Assembly: GCA_020744425.1 (NCBI GenBank)
Contig: JAGMUV010000020.1
Coordinates: 248,001-312,000 of the forward strand
Origin: Dactylonectria macrodidyma
Taxonomy: Eukaryota > Ascomycota > Sordariomycetes > Hypocreales > Nectriaceae
Direction: 5' to 3'
DNA length: 64,000 bases
Part shown: in pieces, positions 10,165 through 21,241 of the stretch
Position numbering within the stretch: position 1 is the stretch's first letter
Layout of the letters: each line of letters opens with the position of its first letter
Made by a program: the position numbers and the translations under genes
Notes under the pieces: model-generated
Database searches by the model: none
Told to the model about the DNA's origin: nothing
The model's input: only the letters and a program-made list of their open reading frames with translations

Positions 10165-11296
10165 TTATTCTGCATGCTTCATCCCCGATCGCATTGCGTC
10201 GACGACATCAACCACTGTTTTGCCTCTGTTCCTCTCCCCAGGCTGCTCCAGCCCAAGTTCCGTGTCCTCGGCGACAACGCGATACACTTCGGCAACCTCA
10301 TCAAACCTGGAAGAGAGATTAGTTGACTCTGCAATGTCTAAATGTTTATTTTTTACGCCATCAAGATGCCTTACATTCCCTTGCTGAATCCACCATTTTC
10401 GTGCATTGTGGCTGCAATCTGCTGCATCTCGTACACCCATCGGTACGCCTTGGGAGGCATGCCTGTGACACCTTTTTCAGCGATAGCTAGGCCTTGGGAG
10501 TTATGTATTTCCATCTCGCGACGTAGTTCAGGTAGAACACCAAGTGAATCCGCCGTCACGAAGGACTCGATGGCGAGAGCAATGAATCCCTTGGTCATGC
10601 TTGCAAAGCACATTTTTAGACCGGAAGCGGCACCGATTTTCGGGGAAACATGTTTCATGTTGAGTGTCAGTGTCAGATCTGGGTAAGGGAGCTTGTTCGG
10701 TCCAGAGAGGACCAATGATGGACACTTCCATTCTGTAGTCGCGTCAGCATTTGGAGATGGTGGTCCGCCAATGATGCCACCATCGATGAGAACAGCATTC
10801 TCATTGTCTCGAAACAAAGCTTTCACTTGGGTAGATAGGCCTGGAGATATAGCGTTCAGCTCTAAAAAGTATAGAGGTTGTTCTCGTCCTTGTGGTATGG
10901 CGTCAAGCACACGCTGTGCGGTAGCCAATGCATCTTTTGGCGGGACAATGGACAATACGCAGTCAGACTCGCTGGAGAAATCGCCGAGAGACGAGAGGAG
11001 CTCAACACCGTTAAATCGAGCTCTGTCGCGAGTCCTCTCACTGAATCTCAGATAGTCATTAGCGCTGTTCTAGCATCATTGCTTTGGTGAGATGTGGCAT
11101 CAGAATGATATGAAAGATGACCTCTTTCACGGTCGCCCCACCGAGAAACGTCTTCACTATGCGTTTAGGTAACTTGCCTTCTATCTTCTGCAAAAGTAAC
11201 GACTCTGTATCCCTCGCTGATCAGGAGCTTGGCGATGCCAAGTCCCATGTCACCGATGGATAAGACACCGATGACAGGCTGATTTTCTTGGCCCAT
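10165..11296 (-). CDS. 6-phosphogluconate dehydrogenase-like NAD(P)-dependent oxidoreductase (DUF1932 type)
   Basis: Three exons, complement(10165..10306, 10375..11040, 11178..11296), 927 nt, 308 aa. The N-terminus has the Rossmann nucleotide-binding pattern GVLSIGDMGLGIA (residues 10-22). VLSIVPP is the usual end of the third beta-alpha unit. Substrate-side landmarks are LNAISPG, DGGIIGGPP and the catalytic-Lys region GLKMCFASMTKG, followed by a C-terminal all-helical domain of DUF1932 kind. The family reduces or oxidises beta-hydroxy acids with NAD(P); the substrate here is unknown. Intron 1 (11041..11177, 137 bp) must be GC-AG; intron 2 (10307..10374) is GT-AG with a CTAAT branch. The gene appears intact, in the cytosol, without a targeting peptide. 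Confidence 0.88.
11041..11177 (-). other. GC-AG intron in the oxidoreductase gene
   Basis: The donor AAG/GCAAGT is a perfect GC-AG consensus. It joins TFAEDR to SERTRDRARFNG in frame, restoring the family pattern of an acidic/Arg-Ser turn followed by a helix. A GTTACC donor 4 nt downstream would put TGA at the junction. Confidence 0.7.
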
Positions 11297-11975
11297 GTTT
11301 ACTTTTGTACTGGTAATTGAACTATTCATAGCGCGTTAGCATTTTACGGTCATTCCAATTCCAGAAAATGCCGCAACCTACCAGTCGCGCTCATGCAACG
11401 GTTAGGGGCGAAACGCAACGGATTAAGAGAGATGGGATATGAAGAATCGCCGAGTGAGTATTTGAGCCTTGGTGAGGAATTGATTCTGAATCACGGAGGA
11501 GATGGAGTCACAGGTGATTGTCGACGTGAATACATGTTGCACAATTGACTATCCTCGGCCTGAGCATTTATTATTAGCCTGTTACTGTGGATTTGTAAGC
11601 CGGATCAAGCATGACGTATTCCGGCCGATAAGACGCTGTTCTCCTCCCAACGACGTGCCTCATTTTCGACAATTAATTAGTTGTCGTACCAAACGTAGCG
11701 AACCGATTGTCTTCATTTCCGCAACATAAGGAACGAGTGGATATTAGAGACAAGGGACTCTCACTGCATGTCTAGAGTCTAGAGCCTGTAGCATATTCAA
11801 CACGCCTCTCAACCCCCACTAAAATTGCTAGGTAAAACTACTAACATATTCATAAATGGGTGTCTTATCTTGTGTTGATTTTTTACTTCGTGCCAGTAGC
11901 AACCCGCCCTTATGGAGCGGACATCACATAGAGTAGTTGGTGCCCTACAGTTGCTATACTCTCATCCTCACTGTC
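11297..11975. other. intergenic between oxidoreductase and RBR relic
   Basis: No gene. Contains one copy of a dispersed 52-bp repeat (11871-11923). Confidence 0.4.
11871..11923 (+). repeat. Dispersed 52-bp repeat, copy A
   Basis: TTTTTTACTTCGTG then CAGTAGCAACCCGC and TGGAGCGGACA closely match 63383-63434 (CAGCAGCAACTCGC, TGGAACGCACA), same orientation. Several differences are C/T or G/A changes. It lies about 50 bp beyond the stop of the RBR fragment. Confidence 0.55.
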
Positions 11976-12384
11976 TTACAGGCCAATCCTAATGTGTTTC
12001 TTGTTCATATGGCTGCATACGAGCCCTCCCTGGGAGAAGGTCTTCATACAAACCCAGCAGATGTGCGCCTTACAGACACAGCACGCCATATGGTTGCAAC
12101 CAACTGACTTCTCAATCATGGTTCCGCACTTGGGACAATTCTTTATCCCGAGATTCTGCTTTGTGTTTTGTAGTAAATCGTAACCACCGGTGCCATGGTC
12201 ATGATACTCGGGGTAGGTCAGTCCTTTCGTGGGAAACATGGCAAGCTGTGCATACGGCTACCAGACAAGCTGGACTTGTGAAGAGAGCTGGACTGTCTCC
12301 AGGCTCCAGTACCTTTTCTAGGCGGTAAACCTGCTCGCAGTCGGCCGTAGGGTAGTGTCGTACCTCGCTTGGATTACCGGCCAC
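11976..12384 (-). pseudogene. RBR E3 ubiquitin ligase C-terminal fragment (IBR + RING2), frameshifted
   Basis: Two overlapping minus frames together give the end of a fungal CCCH-RRM-RBR protein: YPTADCEQVYR and FTSPACLVAVCTACH (IBR zinc site, with one Cys replaced by Ser), then YHDHGTGGYDLLQNTKQ, NCPKCGTMIEKSVGCNHM, CKAHICWVCMKTF and CSHMNKKH. RING2 and its presumed catalytic Cys (GCNHM) are present. Frames switch at the three-base run 12225-12227, where one extra base separates CHVSHE from GLTYPEY. RING1 and everything N-terminal are missing; upstream DNA turns AT-rich at 12420. Not functional as it stands. The matching CCCH start lies at 21242-21754 on the same strand. Confidence 0.75.
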
Positions 12385-12833
12385 TTAATTAGGATGCGAA
12401 TGCGACTTCGACAATATCATCGACTTATCTTAAATAAAGTAAGTATTTACTATTAAAAGTACCATTTAAAATTTTATTTTTATATTATTATATACCTTTG
12501 CCGAGCCACTCGTACGAGGACGAATGGAACTAGTGACAAGAAAAAGTCGACCCGCTGGTCGGTTGGCCGTCAGCCACATTGACAACTCATGCAAGGTCTG
12601 AGACGAGGCAGACTTCTTAATCCCAGCCAATGGACAACCAGATGGGACCCGCCTCTGCCTTAGTTAGGCGCCCGCATCGTGCTGTGCCGCTCAAGTCCAT
12701 GAGATATTCTTAAGGCTGTAGTTGGTCATTCAATCCGTGTCGCAATTTTTGCCTCATCCTTCCTCTGCCGCGCTAGATTTATTTTGTCTACGCACCAGCT
12801 GCTTTCGCCATCGAGACCATTCGCTCAGTTATC
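12385..12833. other. AT-rich strip and promoter of the NACHT-ABC gene
   Basis: 12420-12500 is almost pure A/T (TAAATAAAGTAAG..., TTTTATTTTTATATTATTATATA). 12500-12833 has normal composition and must contain the promoter of the gene starting at 12834. No ORF of note. Confidence 0.45.
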
Positions 12834-15800
12834 ATGGCCTCGGTAAACCCATTAGAGAAGCTACGATTCAAATTCAGGACGAAAAGGGACGGCACGCATG
12901 ACGCAGTAGCGGCCTCAGTTCCTCAGCCAACAACCACTGGTTCGACAGCCGGTCGTCTCAGTCCACATCCAGCCGTTTTAAAGGCGTCTCCCGCCTTACA
13001 AGAGACTTCCGACTCGTTGTATTCCACCCAGAGCCTCCCAGAACGGCTCTGGAACCGAGCCTACGATGCACTCAAAGAGGAGGATCCTCAGTTAGTGGAT
13101 ACCTATGAGCGACTTTTATCTCATCAACTCGAGGGCGACCCCACCTCCACGGACCTGTCATCTCAAAAGAACAGTATTGAGCAAGGCAGCTCGGAGAAAA
13201 GGCGGTACCAAATGACTCAGCTCGTCGTTGCCGGCCTGGAGAAGACGGGGAGAGAAGCCAATATCAAGCGAGATGTGGAGAAGGGAATGCAGGTTGTATC
13301 ATCTGCCAAGGCGCTGATGGACACGGCAGTGAAAGCATATCCGGAAGCGAGCCTTGCGTGGGCGGGCGTTTGCATTATTATAGAGGTACACTTTGAGCCT
13401 TTAAACAAAGTCGCACCGCGCTAACTAGTGAAAGATGCTCGCAAACCCGGTAAAGCAGACAAGCGCCAACCGTGAAGGAATCGCATATGTCATCTCTAGA
13501 ATGGAATGGTATTGGCGGTTGTCGAGCCTACTCCTGGATGAAAATAAAGCCAAAGGGAACCATGGGGGACTGCGAGATGAACTAGAGAAGCACGTCATCG
13601 CTCTCTACAAAACCTTACTCGCATACCAGATGAAGAGTGTCTATTCATACTACCGGAGCCGGCACGTTGTCTTCTGGAGGGATGTGATCACACTTGACGA
13701 TTGGTCTGGTACTCTGGAGACCGTATATCATGCCGAGAAAACAGTTCAAGAGGACTCTGCTGCCTACAACACGGAGAGCATCAAAGGCCATCTCGAGAAC
13801 CTTGCTGAAGCTGCCAAGTCCCAGCAGGAGACGCTTCTCCCCGGCATCCATCAGGCCTTCCGCGACCATACAGCAGCGCAGAGGGAAATGCTACAGGAAA
13901 AAGAAACGATGGAATGTCTGAAACATTTACGTGCCACCGACCCCCGTGACGATAAGAAGCGCATCGAGCGCATCAAAGGCGGTTTTCTCACTGATGCATC
14001 AAACTGGATCCTTCACCATCCCGATTTCCGGCATTGGCGAGACGACGCCCAAAGCCAGCTGCTTTGGATAAAGGGCGACCCAGGAAAGGGGAAGACGATG
14101 CTGCTAATAGGTATCATCAAAGAACTGGAGCTCACGTCAGCACTTGCAGATAATCTTACCGCTAAACCCGCTGTGCTCTCCTACTTCTTCTGCCAACGCT
14201 CTGACTCACGGCTTAACAACGCCACGGCTGTTCTGAGGGGCCTCATATACCTCCTCGTTGTGCAGCAGCCTTTGCTTATGTCGCATCTATGGAAGAAGTA
14301 CGATCACGCTGGCGAAGGCCTCTTCAAGGATGTCAACGCGTTTGTCGCTCTGTCGGAGGTATTTGCGACCATGTTGCGCGACCCAAGCATTACGAAGGCG
14401 TACATAATCGTTGACGCTCTCGACGAGTGCGAGACGGACCAGAAGCAACTTCTCGATCTCATCGCAGAGAATGCCTCTGCATCACCTCGGGTCAAGTGGA
14501 TCGTTTCTAGTCGCAACAGGCGAGATATAGAGCGGCAACTGAAGCTCGAAGACTCAGGCATGAAGATCTGTCTCGAAATGACGCACAACGCAGCGGCATT
14601 TTATCGCCCTGGGAAGCCACATTTCAAGTCGTGGTTCGAGTACAGCAGGGGGTACTTTATACTCTCTTCCTATCTGTGGCCAGAGGGAGAGCCATGGCTC
14701 CAGCTCCTCGTGCTTCTGTCCTTCCTTCTCATCGTGGGCCAGCGGATTGTGAACATCCTTATGCCAATTCAGATTGGCATTATTGCAAATACTCTTCTCT
14801 TGAGTGACAGGATGCCGTGGGAGATGTTGGCTTGGTTAATGACCTTCAAGTTCTTGCATGGAGGCGCAGGGCTCTTAGCATCTACGCGATCCTTACTCTG
14901 GATCCCTGTGGCACAGTACTCCTATCGATCGTTGGCCACAGCAGCATTCGAGCATGCTCATTCCCTAGGTCTCGAATTCTACTTGAGTAAGAGAACTGGC
15001 GAAGTCCTGTCGACCCTCAACAAAGCTTCCTCGGTGAATCAATATCTGGAGCAGATCACCTTCCAGGTGCTCCCCATGATTTTTGACATCATCATTGCCA
15101 TTATCTACTTCTGCAGCTACTATAACGCCATTTACGGTGCAATTATCGCCATTTTTGCCTGGTCTTACCTCTACTTCCAAATTTACCTATCCCGCACCAG
15201 GGACGACGAGCGCCATGATATGAACGAGGCTGACCAAGAGGAAGAAGCAGTGAAGAATGACTCTATCACATCTTATGAGACAGTCAAGTATTTCAACGCT
15301 GAACAATACGAATTCCGGCGCTACAAAAACTCCCTACAAAATTTCCAGGATATTCAACTCAAGTGTTTTCACGGAGCCAGCACCATAAGTATCTGCCGGA
15401 CACTGGCAATGATTTCCGGGTTTCTGATCGTTACGACACTAGGAGCATACGAGGTATCGTACGGTCTGAGAGATGTCGGTTCTTTTGTTACTCTGGTCGC
15501 CTACTTCCAGCAGTTGCAATCTCCCCTTGACATCTTTGGAACCCTTTGCCGCCCCATAGGGCTTGCCATGATGTTTGCAGAGAGATTCCTGGAGCTCTTC
15601 AAGGTACAGCCAGCTGTGGTTGACAGCCCTAACGCGAAGAAACTGGACAGGTGCGAAGGCCGAATCCGATGGTCTGGCGTCAAGTTCTCCTATGATTGGC
15701 GCAAGCCCACACTGCAAGACCTAAGCTTCGAGTGTGTACCCGGAACGACCACAGCTTTTGTTGGTGAGTCAGGAGGTGGCAAGTCAACCGTGTTCCGTCT

Positions 15801-16504
15801 GCTGTACCGCTACTTCAACTTCAACGGAAGCGTTGAAATTGACGGTCACGATGTGAGGGAACTGACAATCGACTCTGTGCGGCGTCATATGGGAGTCGTG
15901 CCGCAGCACACAATCTTGTTCAACGAGACGCTCATGTACAATCTGCGCTACGCCAATCAGAATGCTACAGACGAGGAGATATTTGCCGCATGCCGCTTGG
16001 CAAACATTCATGACAGAATCATGACGTTCCCTGAAGGCTACCGAACTGAAGTTGGAGAACGTGGCCTTCGGTTGAGTGGTGGGGAGAGACAACGGGTAGC
16101 AATTGCGAGAATGCTTCTAAAGAACCCTAAGATTATGATGCTTGACGAGGCGATGTCGTCTCTGGATTCTTCGACCGAACAGGAAATCCAAAAGGGACTA
16201 AGAAGTGTGGGAAAGGGAAGAACGATGCTGATTATTGCGTGAGTGTAACGCCTTTCCGAATACGCGTCGACTTACGGAGTTGGCTGATAAGGAAAAACAC
16301 TGACCTCGGTTAAACAGCCACCGCCTCTCTACTGTAACGCATGCCGACCAAATCCTCGTTCTCCATGGAGGAAGGATCGTAGAGAAAGGTACGCATGCTG
16401 AACTGCTTGCCTTAAATGGAAGATACGCCTTGATGTGGGAAAAGCAGTGCACTGCGAATGAGGTAGTTGAGGAAAGGTTGCCCACGCCCACGTCCGCTGG
16501 TTGA
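12834..16504 (+). CDS. NACHT_N-NACHT NTPase fused in frame to an HMT1/ABCB6-type ABC half-transporter
   Basis: Exons 12834..13385, 13435..16238 and 16318..16504 sum to 3543 nt, 1180 aa, with no stop. Residues ~55-390 are the NACHT_N domain of fungal STAND proteins ([32 protein letters not shown]). The NACHT NTPase follows: Walker A GDPGKGKT (398-405) and Walker [11 protein letters not shown] (507-516). At about residue 566 the NACHT stops ([12 protein letters not shown]) and within ten residues an ABC half-transporter begins ([22 protein letters not shown]). It has six-helix TMD landmarks ([34 protein letters not shown]), A-loop FSYDW, Walker [10 protein letters not shown] (961-969), Q-loop VVPQ, signature LSGGERQR (about 1064), Walker B MMLDEA and H-loop AHRLST (1120). 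The junction lies inside one long exon. Missing are the NLR C-terminal sensor and the TMD0 usual in HMT1. Location and cargo unknown; HMT1 relatives are vacuolar. Confidence 0.9.
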
Positions 16505-16905
16505 ATGTCGAATGGGCTGGATCTTTTTCTATTGAAAGAGTAATGAATGGCTTTAATCTTAACTGCGAGAAGTGTCTGTGATTTAATGGAATGTAATAAA
16601 ATTGGTTTATATATAAATTTACGTCTTAACCACGAGGCCGGCGGTAGTGTGCGTAAACTACTATAATGACTTAATGTACTTCGTTTATAATAAAGAGAAA
16701 AAAAGTAAGAGACTTAAGGTCTTAGCGTTCATGGACCCTCGTTGGTCCGTTCCTGTAAGTTTAGCTTCAGAGAAGAGTTATTCCATCTCAGCGGACATCT
16801 AAGAAGTCTTCCGGAAAAGGAAATGCGATGGCCCATCGGTGATGCCCCACAGAACGAATTATAGATTCATAGCTATCGATAGTGTCTAACTGCTACTTTT
16901 ATACC
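16505..16905. other. intergenic, 3' flank, AT-rich
   Basis: Starts with the 3' untranslated flank of the NACHT-ABC gene, then AT-rich DNA at 16560-16710. No gene. Confidence 0.4.
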
Positions 16906-17497
16906 CTATCCGACACGTACACAGCTCCTTCGATAGAATAGAAGAAGGCTTGGTTGTTGCTCTGTCCGGAAGCTCACCGAAAAAAATTCCCGCTCGCCCT
17001 CTAGCGCGCGACGATTCAGTAGAGATATTGGGCTGTCTACCTTCGCGACCATCGTATTGCTAGCCACGACCAAGATATCAATCTCTGTCCCTCTTGTCGA
17101 CCTAGGCAGCGGGCTCACTTGTTTCAGCACCCGGTGTAGTTTGCAAATTGTTTTGCAGTGACTGTGAATTGCAGAGGGATCATGAAGAAGGTCTGAAGCG
17201 TTTGTTATCAACCTTCCTTCATCGTCTGGGAAAATACCACCGTAGGCGTGATGTACCTAGGCTAAGGCGTATTCCAACGCAGCGATGCTGGTGTTTGAGG
17301 CAGGTGTAGACGTGTTGCTTGGCACTAGGATTGCCTTGATGATGTCTGAGTACCCGGTTGCATTCAACAGCATAGACTGCAGTTTTGATATTAGCCTCGT
17401 ATCTATGATTGGGAGATTGCGTTTGTTGTAGGCCGTCGTCATGAATTGTTTGTAGGTAGTCATCAATGTCTTCCATTTCATAGGCGCCTGCTGCCAC
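16906..17497 (-). pseudogene. Unrecognised decayed gene with in-frame TAG
   Basis: One minus frame runs from 17481 to 16906 with a single TAG at 17257-17259: IIDTRLISKLQSMLL, SNTSIAALEYALA, stop, VHHAYGGIFPDDEGR, ASDLLHDPSAIHS. An overlapping frame 17497-17219 supplies a likely earlier segment (MEDIDDYLQTIHDDG), implying a frameshift near 17420. I cannot name the family. It reads like protein on both sides of the stop, and CAG to TAG would be a single C-to-T change. Confidence 0.35.
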
Positions 17498-18751
17498 GTC
17501 GTATTTGTGTCATAGCTTCCTTTGTCGAATACCTCCTTGGGACAGCTTGTCCAACCTGAATTGCTTGAGTCAACAACGGGACCTCAGGGTTTGGCAGAGA
17601 GACTGCGACATGAAATATCGGCCCCTAACCGAAACAAACGTACCAACTGCCATACTCTGATCTACTTGTCGAGTCCAGATCTTTATACCGTCATTGTTAA
17701 ACTGGCCGCCCAAATCCCAATATTATACCACATCGAAGACAAATTCAGAGTCGAGTTGTTCAAATGTCGTGATGATTCCCGCGAGGTTGAGAAACGGCAA
17801 TCCTAGCATTGTAGTCAAATTAGCCAACGATAAAGACGGGTCGGGTTGGGACGCTTTCCCACCTCAATAGGCACATGAAGTTATGGCAGGTTTAGCCGTC
17901 GGCGTCTACTGAAAGGAAGGGCCTATGCCAAACCACGTCAGAGCTAATGTGCCTTAGCAAGTAACGGTGTTATAGTCTGGGTCAGCTAGCCCTCGACCTA
18001 CATCATAGACCTGCTTTTCCAAAATGGAAGAAAATGCTGAAGCCTGGGTCAACTAGCCTGCAACATACATTATGAACTTAATTCCTTGTTAGGCATTTAT
18101 AAAAAATATAATAACCAAAGTGAACCTTTTTTCTATATAGAGCTTTAGCAGTAGCATCACCCCGTTCTTACTTACATTACCTATATAGTTCCGTTATGTG
18201 TCAATCCCCCATTTTCTTACTGGGACAACCCCCTTTCATTATAGCGTGGTTTTCTTTTATAGAATTTCTCAATAGGCGTACTAGATCTGGTCTGGAACTT
18301 AAGGACAGGGAGGAGGGGTAATATACCGGACTTATGTGCGCTAGGGATGAGAAATTGTTCCACAGCTTAGGGGCACTTGGGAACTTCATTCTTTCTTCTT
18401 CATATTCAATTTACATATCATCCTAGATTGGTAGCTGTAACCCAGTTACTACAGGCCGTTCATTCCCTATAACTATTATAAAGAGCTATAAACCGAGCGG
18501 TTGTCTAATTTAATATAGTTAGAGTAACTAAGTCCTTTATAACATTTACCATTCACTACCTGATAAGAAAAAGTATGTTTATATGCTCCATGTAAGTTGC
18601 TATCTTAGGATTACCACCATAAATATAAGCAATTTATCTATATCTACAAAAATATAGCTGACCTGCGTTAAAAAGTAGAGTCATAGTTAGAATCCACCTC
18701 AACTACAAATTAGATATATCTCTGTCACTGTCTGAAACAAACTCTCAGTAA
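17498..18751. other. intergenic, becoming AT-rich
   Basis: 17500-17960 has short frames without motifs. 18060-18750 is AT-rich with many TATA, TTAT and TAAT words. No gene; possibly a RIP-altered repeat. Confidence 0.4.
17977..18073 (+). repeat. Short direct repeat pair
   Basis: CTGGGTCAGCTAGCC...ACCTACATCAT (17977-18003) is repeated as CTGGGTCAACTAGCC...ACATACATTAT (18044-18070), differing mostly by G/A and C/T changes. Confidence 0.5.
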
Positions 18752-20260
18752 CTACATAGTTGCAGAAACTCGACGCATTTCCTCTCGTAACAAACCACGC
18801 TGTAACGATGACAGCTGCTCAGAGCTTGACCTTGGAGAACTAGCATCCCCAGCTGGCCAAGGACGAAGAGGTTGATTCAAGTCGAAAGATTCCGTATATC
18901 GTTTATTTTCAAGGAGCGTTTCTTTAATTGAATCTTTTCGTGTCAGTAGCTCCAAGCATAGAAAAGACCAGAGCAACTCACCCCACCATAGATCAGCCGT
19001 GCTGATGACTGGAGCTACTAGCAACACTAGAGCAACAATCTGACCGAACCCTAACTCATTCTCTCTAGGTCTATCTTCCTCGGTCATACAGTTATTGCCT
19101 ATTCGTCGGCACTCGAATGCCGAAACCATACCCCACAAAAAGAAACCAAGATTGCCTAGATTGCAACTAAACGGTTCCAGGAATATCCAGTATAGGAACA
19201 AGAGAATGACGTGCACGAAACGCCAAAACATTCGCATCAGAGTGGCGATGAACTTATTGTTTCTAAGTCGCTTGTTCTTTGCTGATGAGTGTGCCTGAGC
19301 GACTACTGTCGCAAAATAGAAATCGGCAAGGAGAGCGTGTGAAGGCCATAAGAACATTGTATCAACGATGGCACCGACAATACTCCAGATGAAAAAGAAA
19401 ACTGATGCTCCAACTGTAGCACTCTCAAAGCTCCATCGAAAGTAGGGAGGCAAGGGACCATTCTCATGAACCTTCTCTGCGTACCCAAGAGAAGCATCAA
19501 ACTCGCGCGCTCTGTGGATGAGCAGTCCAAGGTGCACCCACATGACCATAAGGCGTACCAGCCGCTTCGCGTTGTTGCTACTGTCCAAAATATTGGGTCT
19601 TGTCGTTAAAAGACCAACACAAGCGCTGATATAGCCAAGCCAACCCAGCTCATCAGCGAGATTAAAGTGTGAAAGCACGATGTCCTTCTTGCTCATGGCC
19701 GCGGTGATGGCAATACCCGTGACAAATTGCGTATCGGCGAGACTGAAGATGGTGGCACTCAACGCGCTGGTCCGATGCGGTCTTTGGTATACCTGCTCTA
19801 AATATCTCCTCACATCTGCGAGACTAGGTCGGCTTGTCGGCTGACCGTCACGGTCTATCAAGGGAAGATGGCTTATCCAACCCGTAGGCTGGTACAAGTG
19901 CTTCCATTGGAATTCGCGTTGTCCGCTGCGCCATAACTCGATGAAAGCCAAGAAAATGACCAGAAGGCCAATACTGATGAAGGAAGTGAGCACACCAATC
20001 CCCGCAATGTCAGGATCCGGCTGGATTGTGCAAAGGGTGCGGTCGCGGGGACCGCAATAGTAGGGATAAGAAGAGTCTAGAGTTGTGGCACAGTCCATTT
20101 CGTACCACGTAGATATGGTAAGCAAACAATAATAACATTGAAGCCAGAGTGAGAATCTACTGTGTGATTTATCACTGAACGCGTTGCCTATCCTAACAGC
20201 CTTATCACCAAGCACGAGAGACATATCCCTCACATTATGACATAAGCATCCTCTCGTCAT
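18752..20260 (-). CDS. Fungal multi-pass membrane protein, unknown function
   Basis: A 502-codon frame from ATG 20260; an ATG at 20098 (MDCATTL) is an attractive alternative start because the first ~54 residues look unlike the rest. Hydrophobic segments include GVLTSFISIGLLVIFLAFIE, LADTQFVTGIAITAAM, LGYISACVGLL, VGASVFFFIWSIVGAI, FVHVILLFLYWIFLEP and IVALVLLVAPVISTA, giving about eight membrane helices. A Ser-rich cytosolic-looking tail ends the protein. The layout (luminal Cys-containing N-terminus, SLADTQFVTGIAI) is common among uncharacterised Pezizomycotina membrane proteins, for which I know no function. Intact; it lies between the two halves of the broken CCCH-RBR gene. Confidence 0.75.
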   Translation of the reverse strand: MTRGCLCHNVRDMSLVLGDKAVRIGNAFSDKSHSRFSLWLQCYYCLLTISTWYEMDCATTLDSSYPYYCGPRDRTLCTIQPDPDIAGIGVLTSFISIGLLVIFLAFIELWRSGQREFQWKHLYQPTGWISHLPLIDRDGQPTSRPSLADVRRYLEQVYQRPHRTSALSATIFSLADTQFVTGIAITAAMSKKDIVLSHFNLADELGWLGYISACVGLLTTRPNILDSSNNAKRLVRLMVMWVHLGLLIHRAREFDASLGYAEKVHENGPLPPYFRWSFESATVGASVFFFIWSIVGAIVDTMFLWPSHALLADFYFATVVAQAHSSAKNKRLRNNKFIATLMRMFWRFVHVILLFLYWIFLEPFSCNLGNLGFFLWGMVSAFECRRIGNNCMTEEDRPRENELGFGQIVALVLLVAPVISTADLWWGELLWSFLCLELLTRKDSIKETLLENKRYTESFDLNQPLRPWPAGDASSPRSSSEQLSSLQRGLLREEMRRVSATM

Positions 20261-21241
20261 TCAGCTGCAGGGGTATCTCCACGACGCCAACGACAATGCC
20301 AAAAACCATCAGGCTGCAGCAACGGAATGACGCCCCCTCCCAAACTTAATGTTACATCAGGATGCATGTCTTGAGCAATATAATGAGGGTCATTATGCTA
20401 CTGACAGGCATTCGGGCCTCCTTCAAGTGTACTGTGCAGCTCGACAAGGGTGATTTGCAGTTCGGCTGGCAAAGCGCTGTCTATTTGGGCGTGGCTGCAG
20501 GTTTTAGTGTTAGGCAGCGGTCGGTCAATACACTTTCGACAATGTCAGTTAAAAAATACCGCATCTTGCCGGGTTTATTACCCACCTTAGCTGCCGCTAT
20601 AGATAAGCAACTTGTGAGTTTTTGTATTATGTAAGGCAAGACAGGAAGCTCAATTCTCATGGGTAAGCGACACGCTTTTAGCTACCCACCGCTGCAGCGT
20701 TCCTTGTGACCTCAGCTGAGGCAAGATACTACGTACGCCTACAGCCAATGATTCCCCATCCAGTCCTCTCGTTACCCTGCCGTAATTCCCTCCTCTCACT
20801 GCTGAACAGGCGATTTCTTAGCTTCCAGGTTGCTCGCCTGCATTTGTCAGTCTGTCACAGGTATGAGCGCCCGCGATGTAGGTCGCAGGCTGGTTGGCCT
20901 AGGCTATGATAATCTAGGTCCCTCACAGAGGTCTGTGATCCTAAAAGTAGCTCCCTCTGGGCACCTCAGCCTAAAGCTCAGCCCAGCTCAGCCTGAGCTC
21001 TAGGGTCCTCAGCCCATGCCAAGAGAGACAGGGGGGATGGCTTCTGGTTCTGCCCCGGGATGAAGGGGGCCTAGCTACAGCTCAGCTTAGAGCGGCAGAG
21101 GCTCAGCTATAGAAACGGAAATGGCTTTTGGTGCGCTTGAGTTTCGTCTTCGAGTACGGTGGTAGTCACCATGATTCCTCATGGAGTGGCAAAGAATTTT
21201 GGCGAACTGGGCGTCCTTCAGCCCTGACGCCGACACAGCAG
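20261..21241. other. intergenic with CTCAGC-rich stretch
   Basis: No gene. 20930-21110 is rich in CTCAGC/AGCTCAGC words (for example AGCTCAGCCCAGCTCAGC), a small simple repeat. Confidence 0.45.

Noticed and set aside
10119..10387. Plus-strand small ORFs at 10.1-10.4 kb
   Set aside because: Antisense to the last exons of the oxidoreductase gene.
13694..16491. Several 70-100 codon frames antisense to or overlapping the NACHT-ABC gene
   Set aside because: Shadow frames of a well-supported coding sequence.
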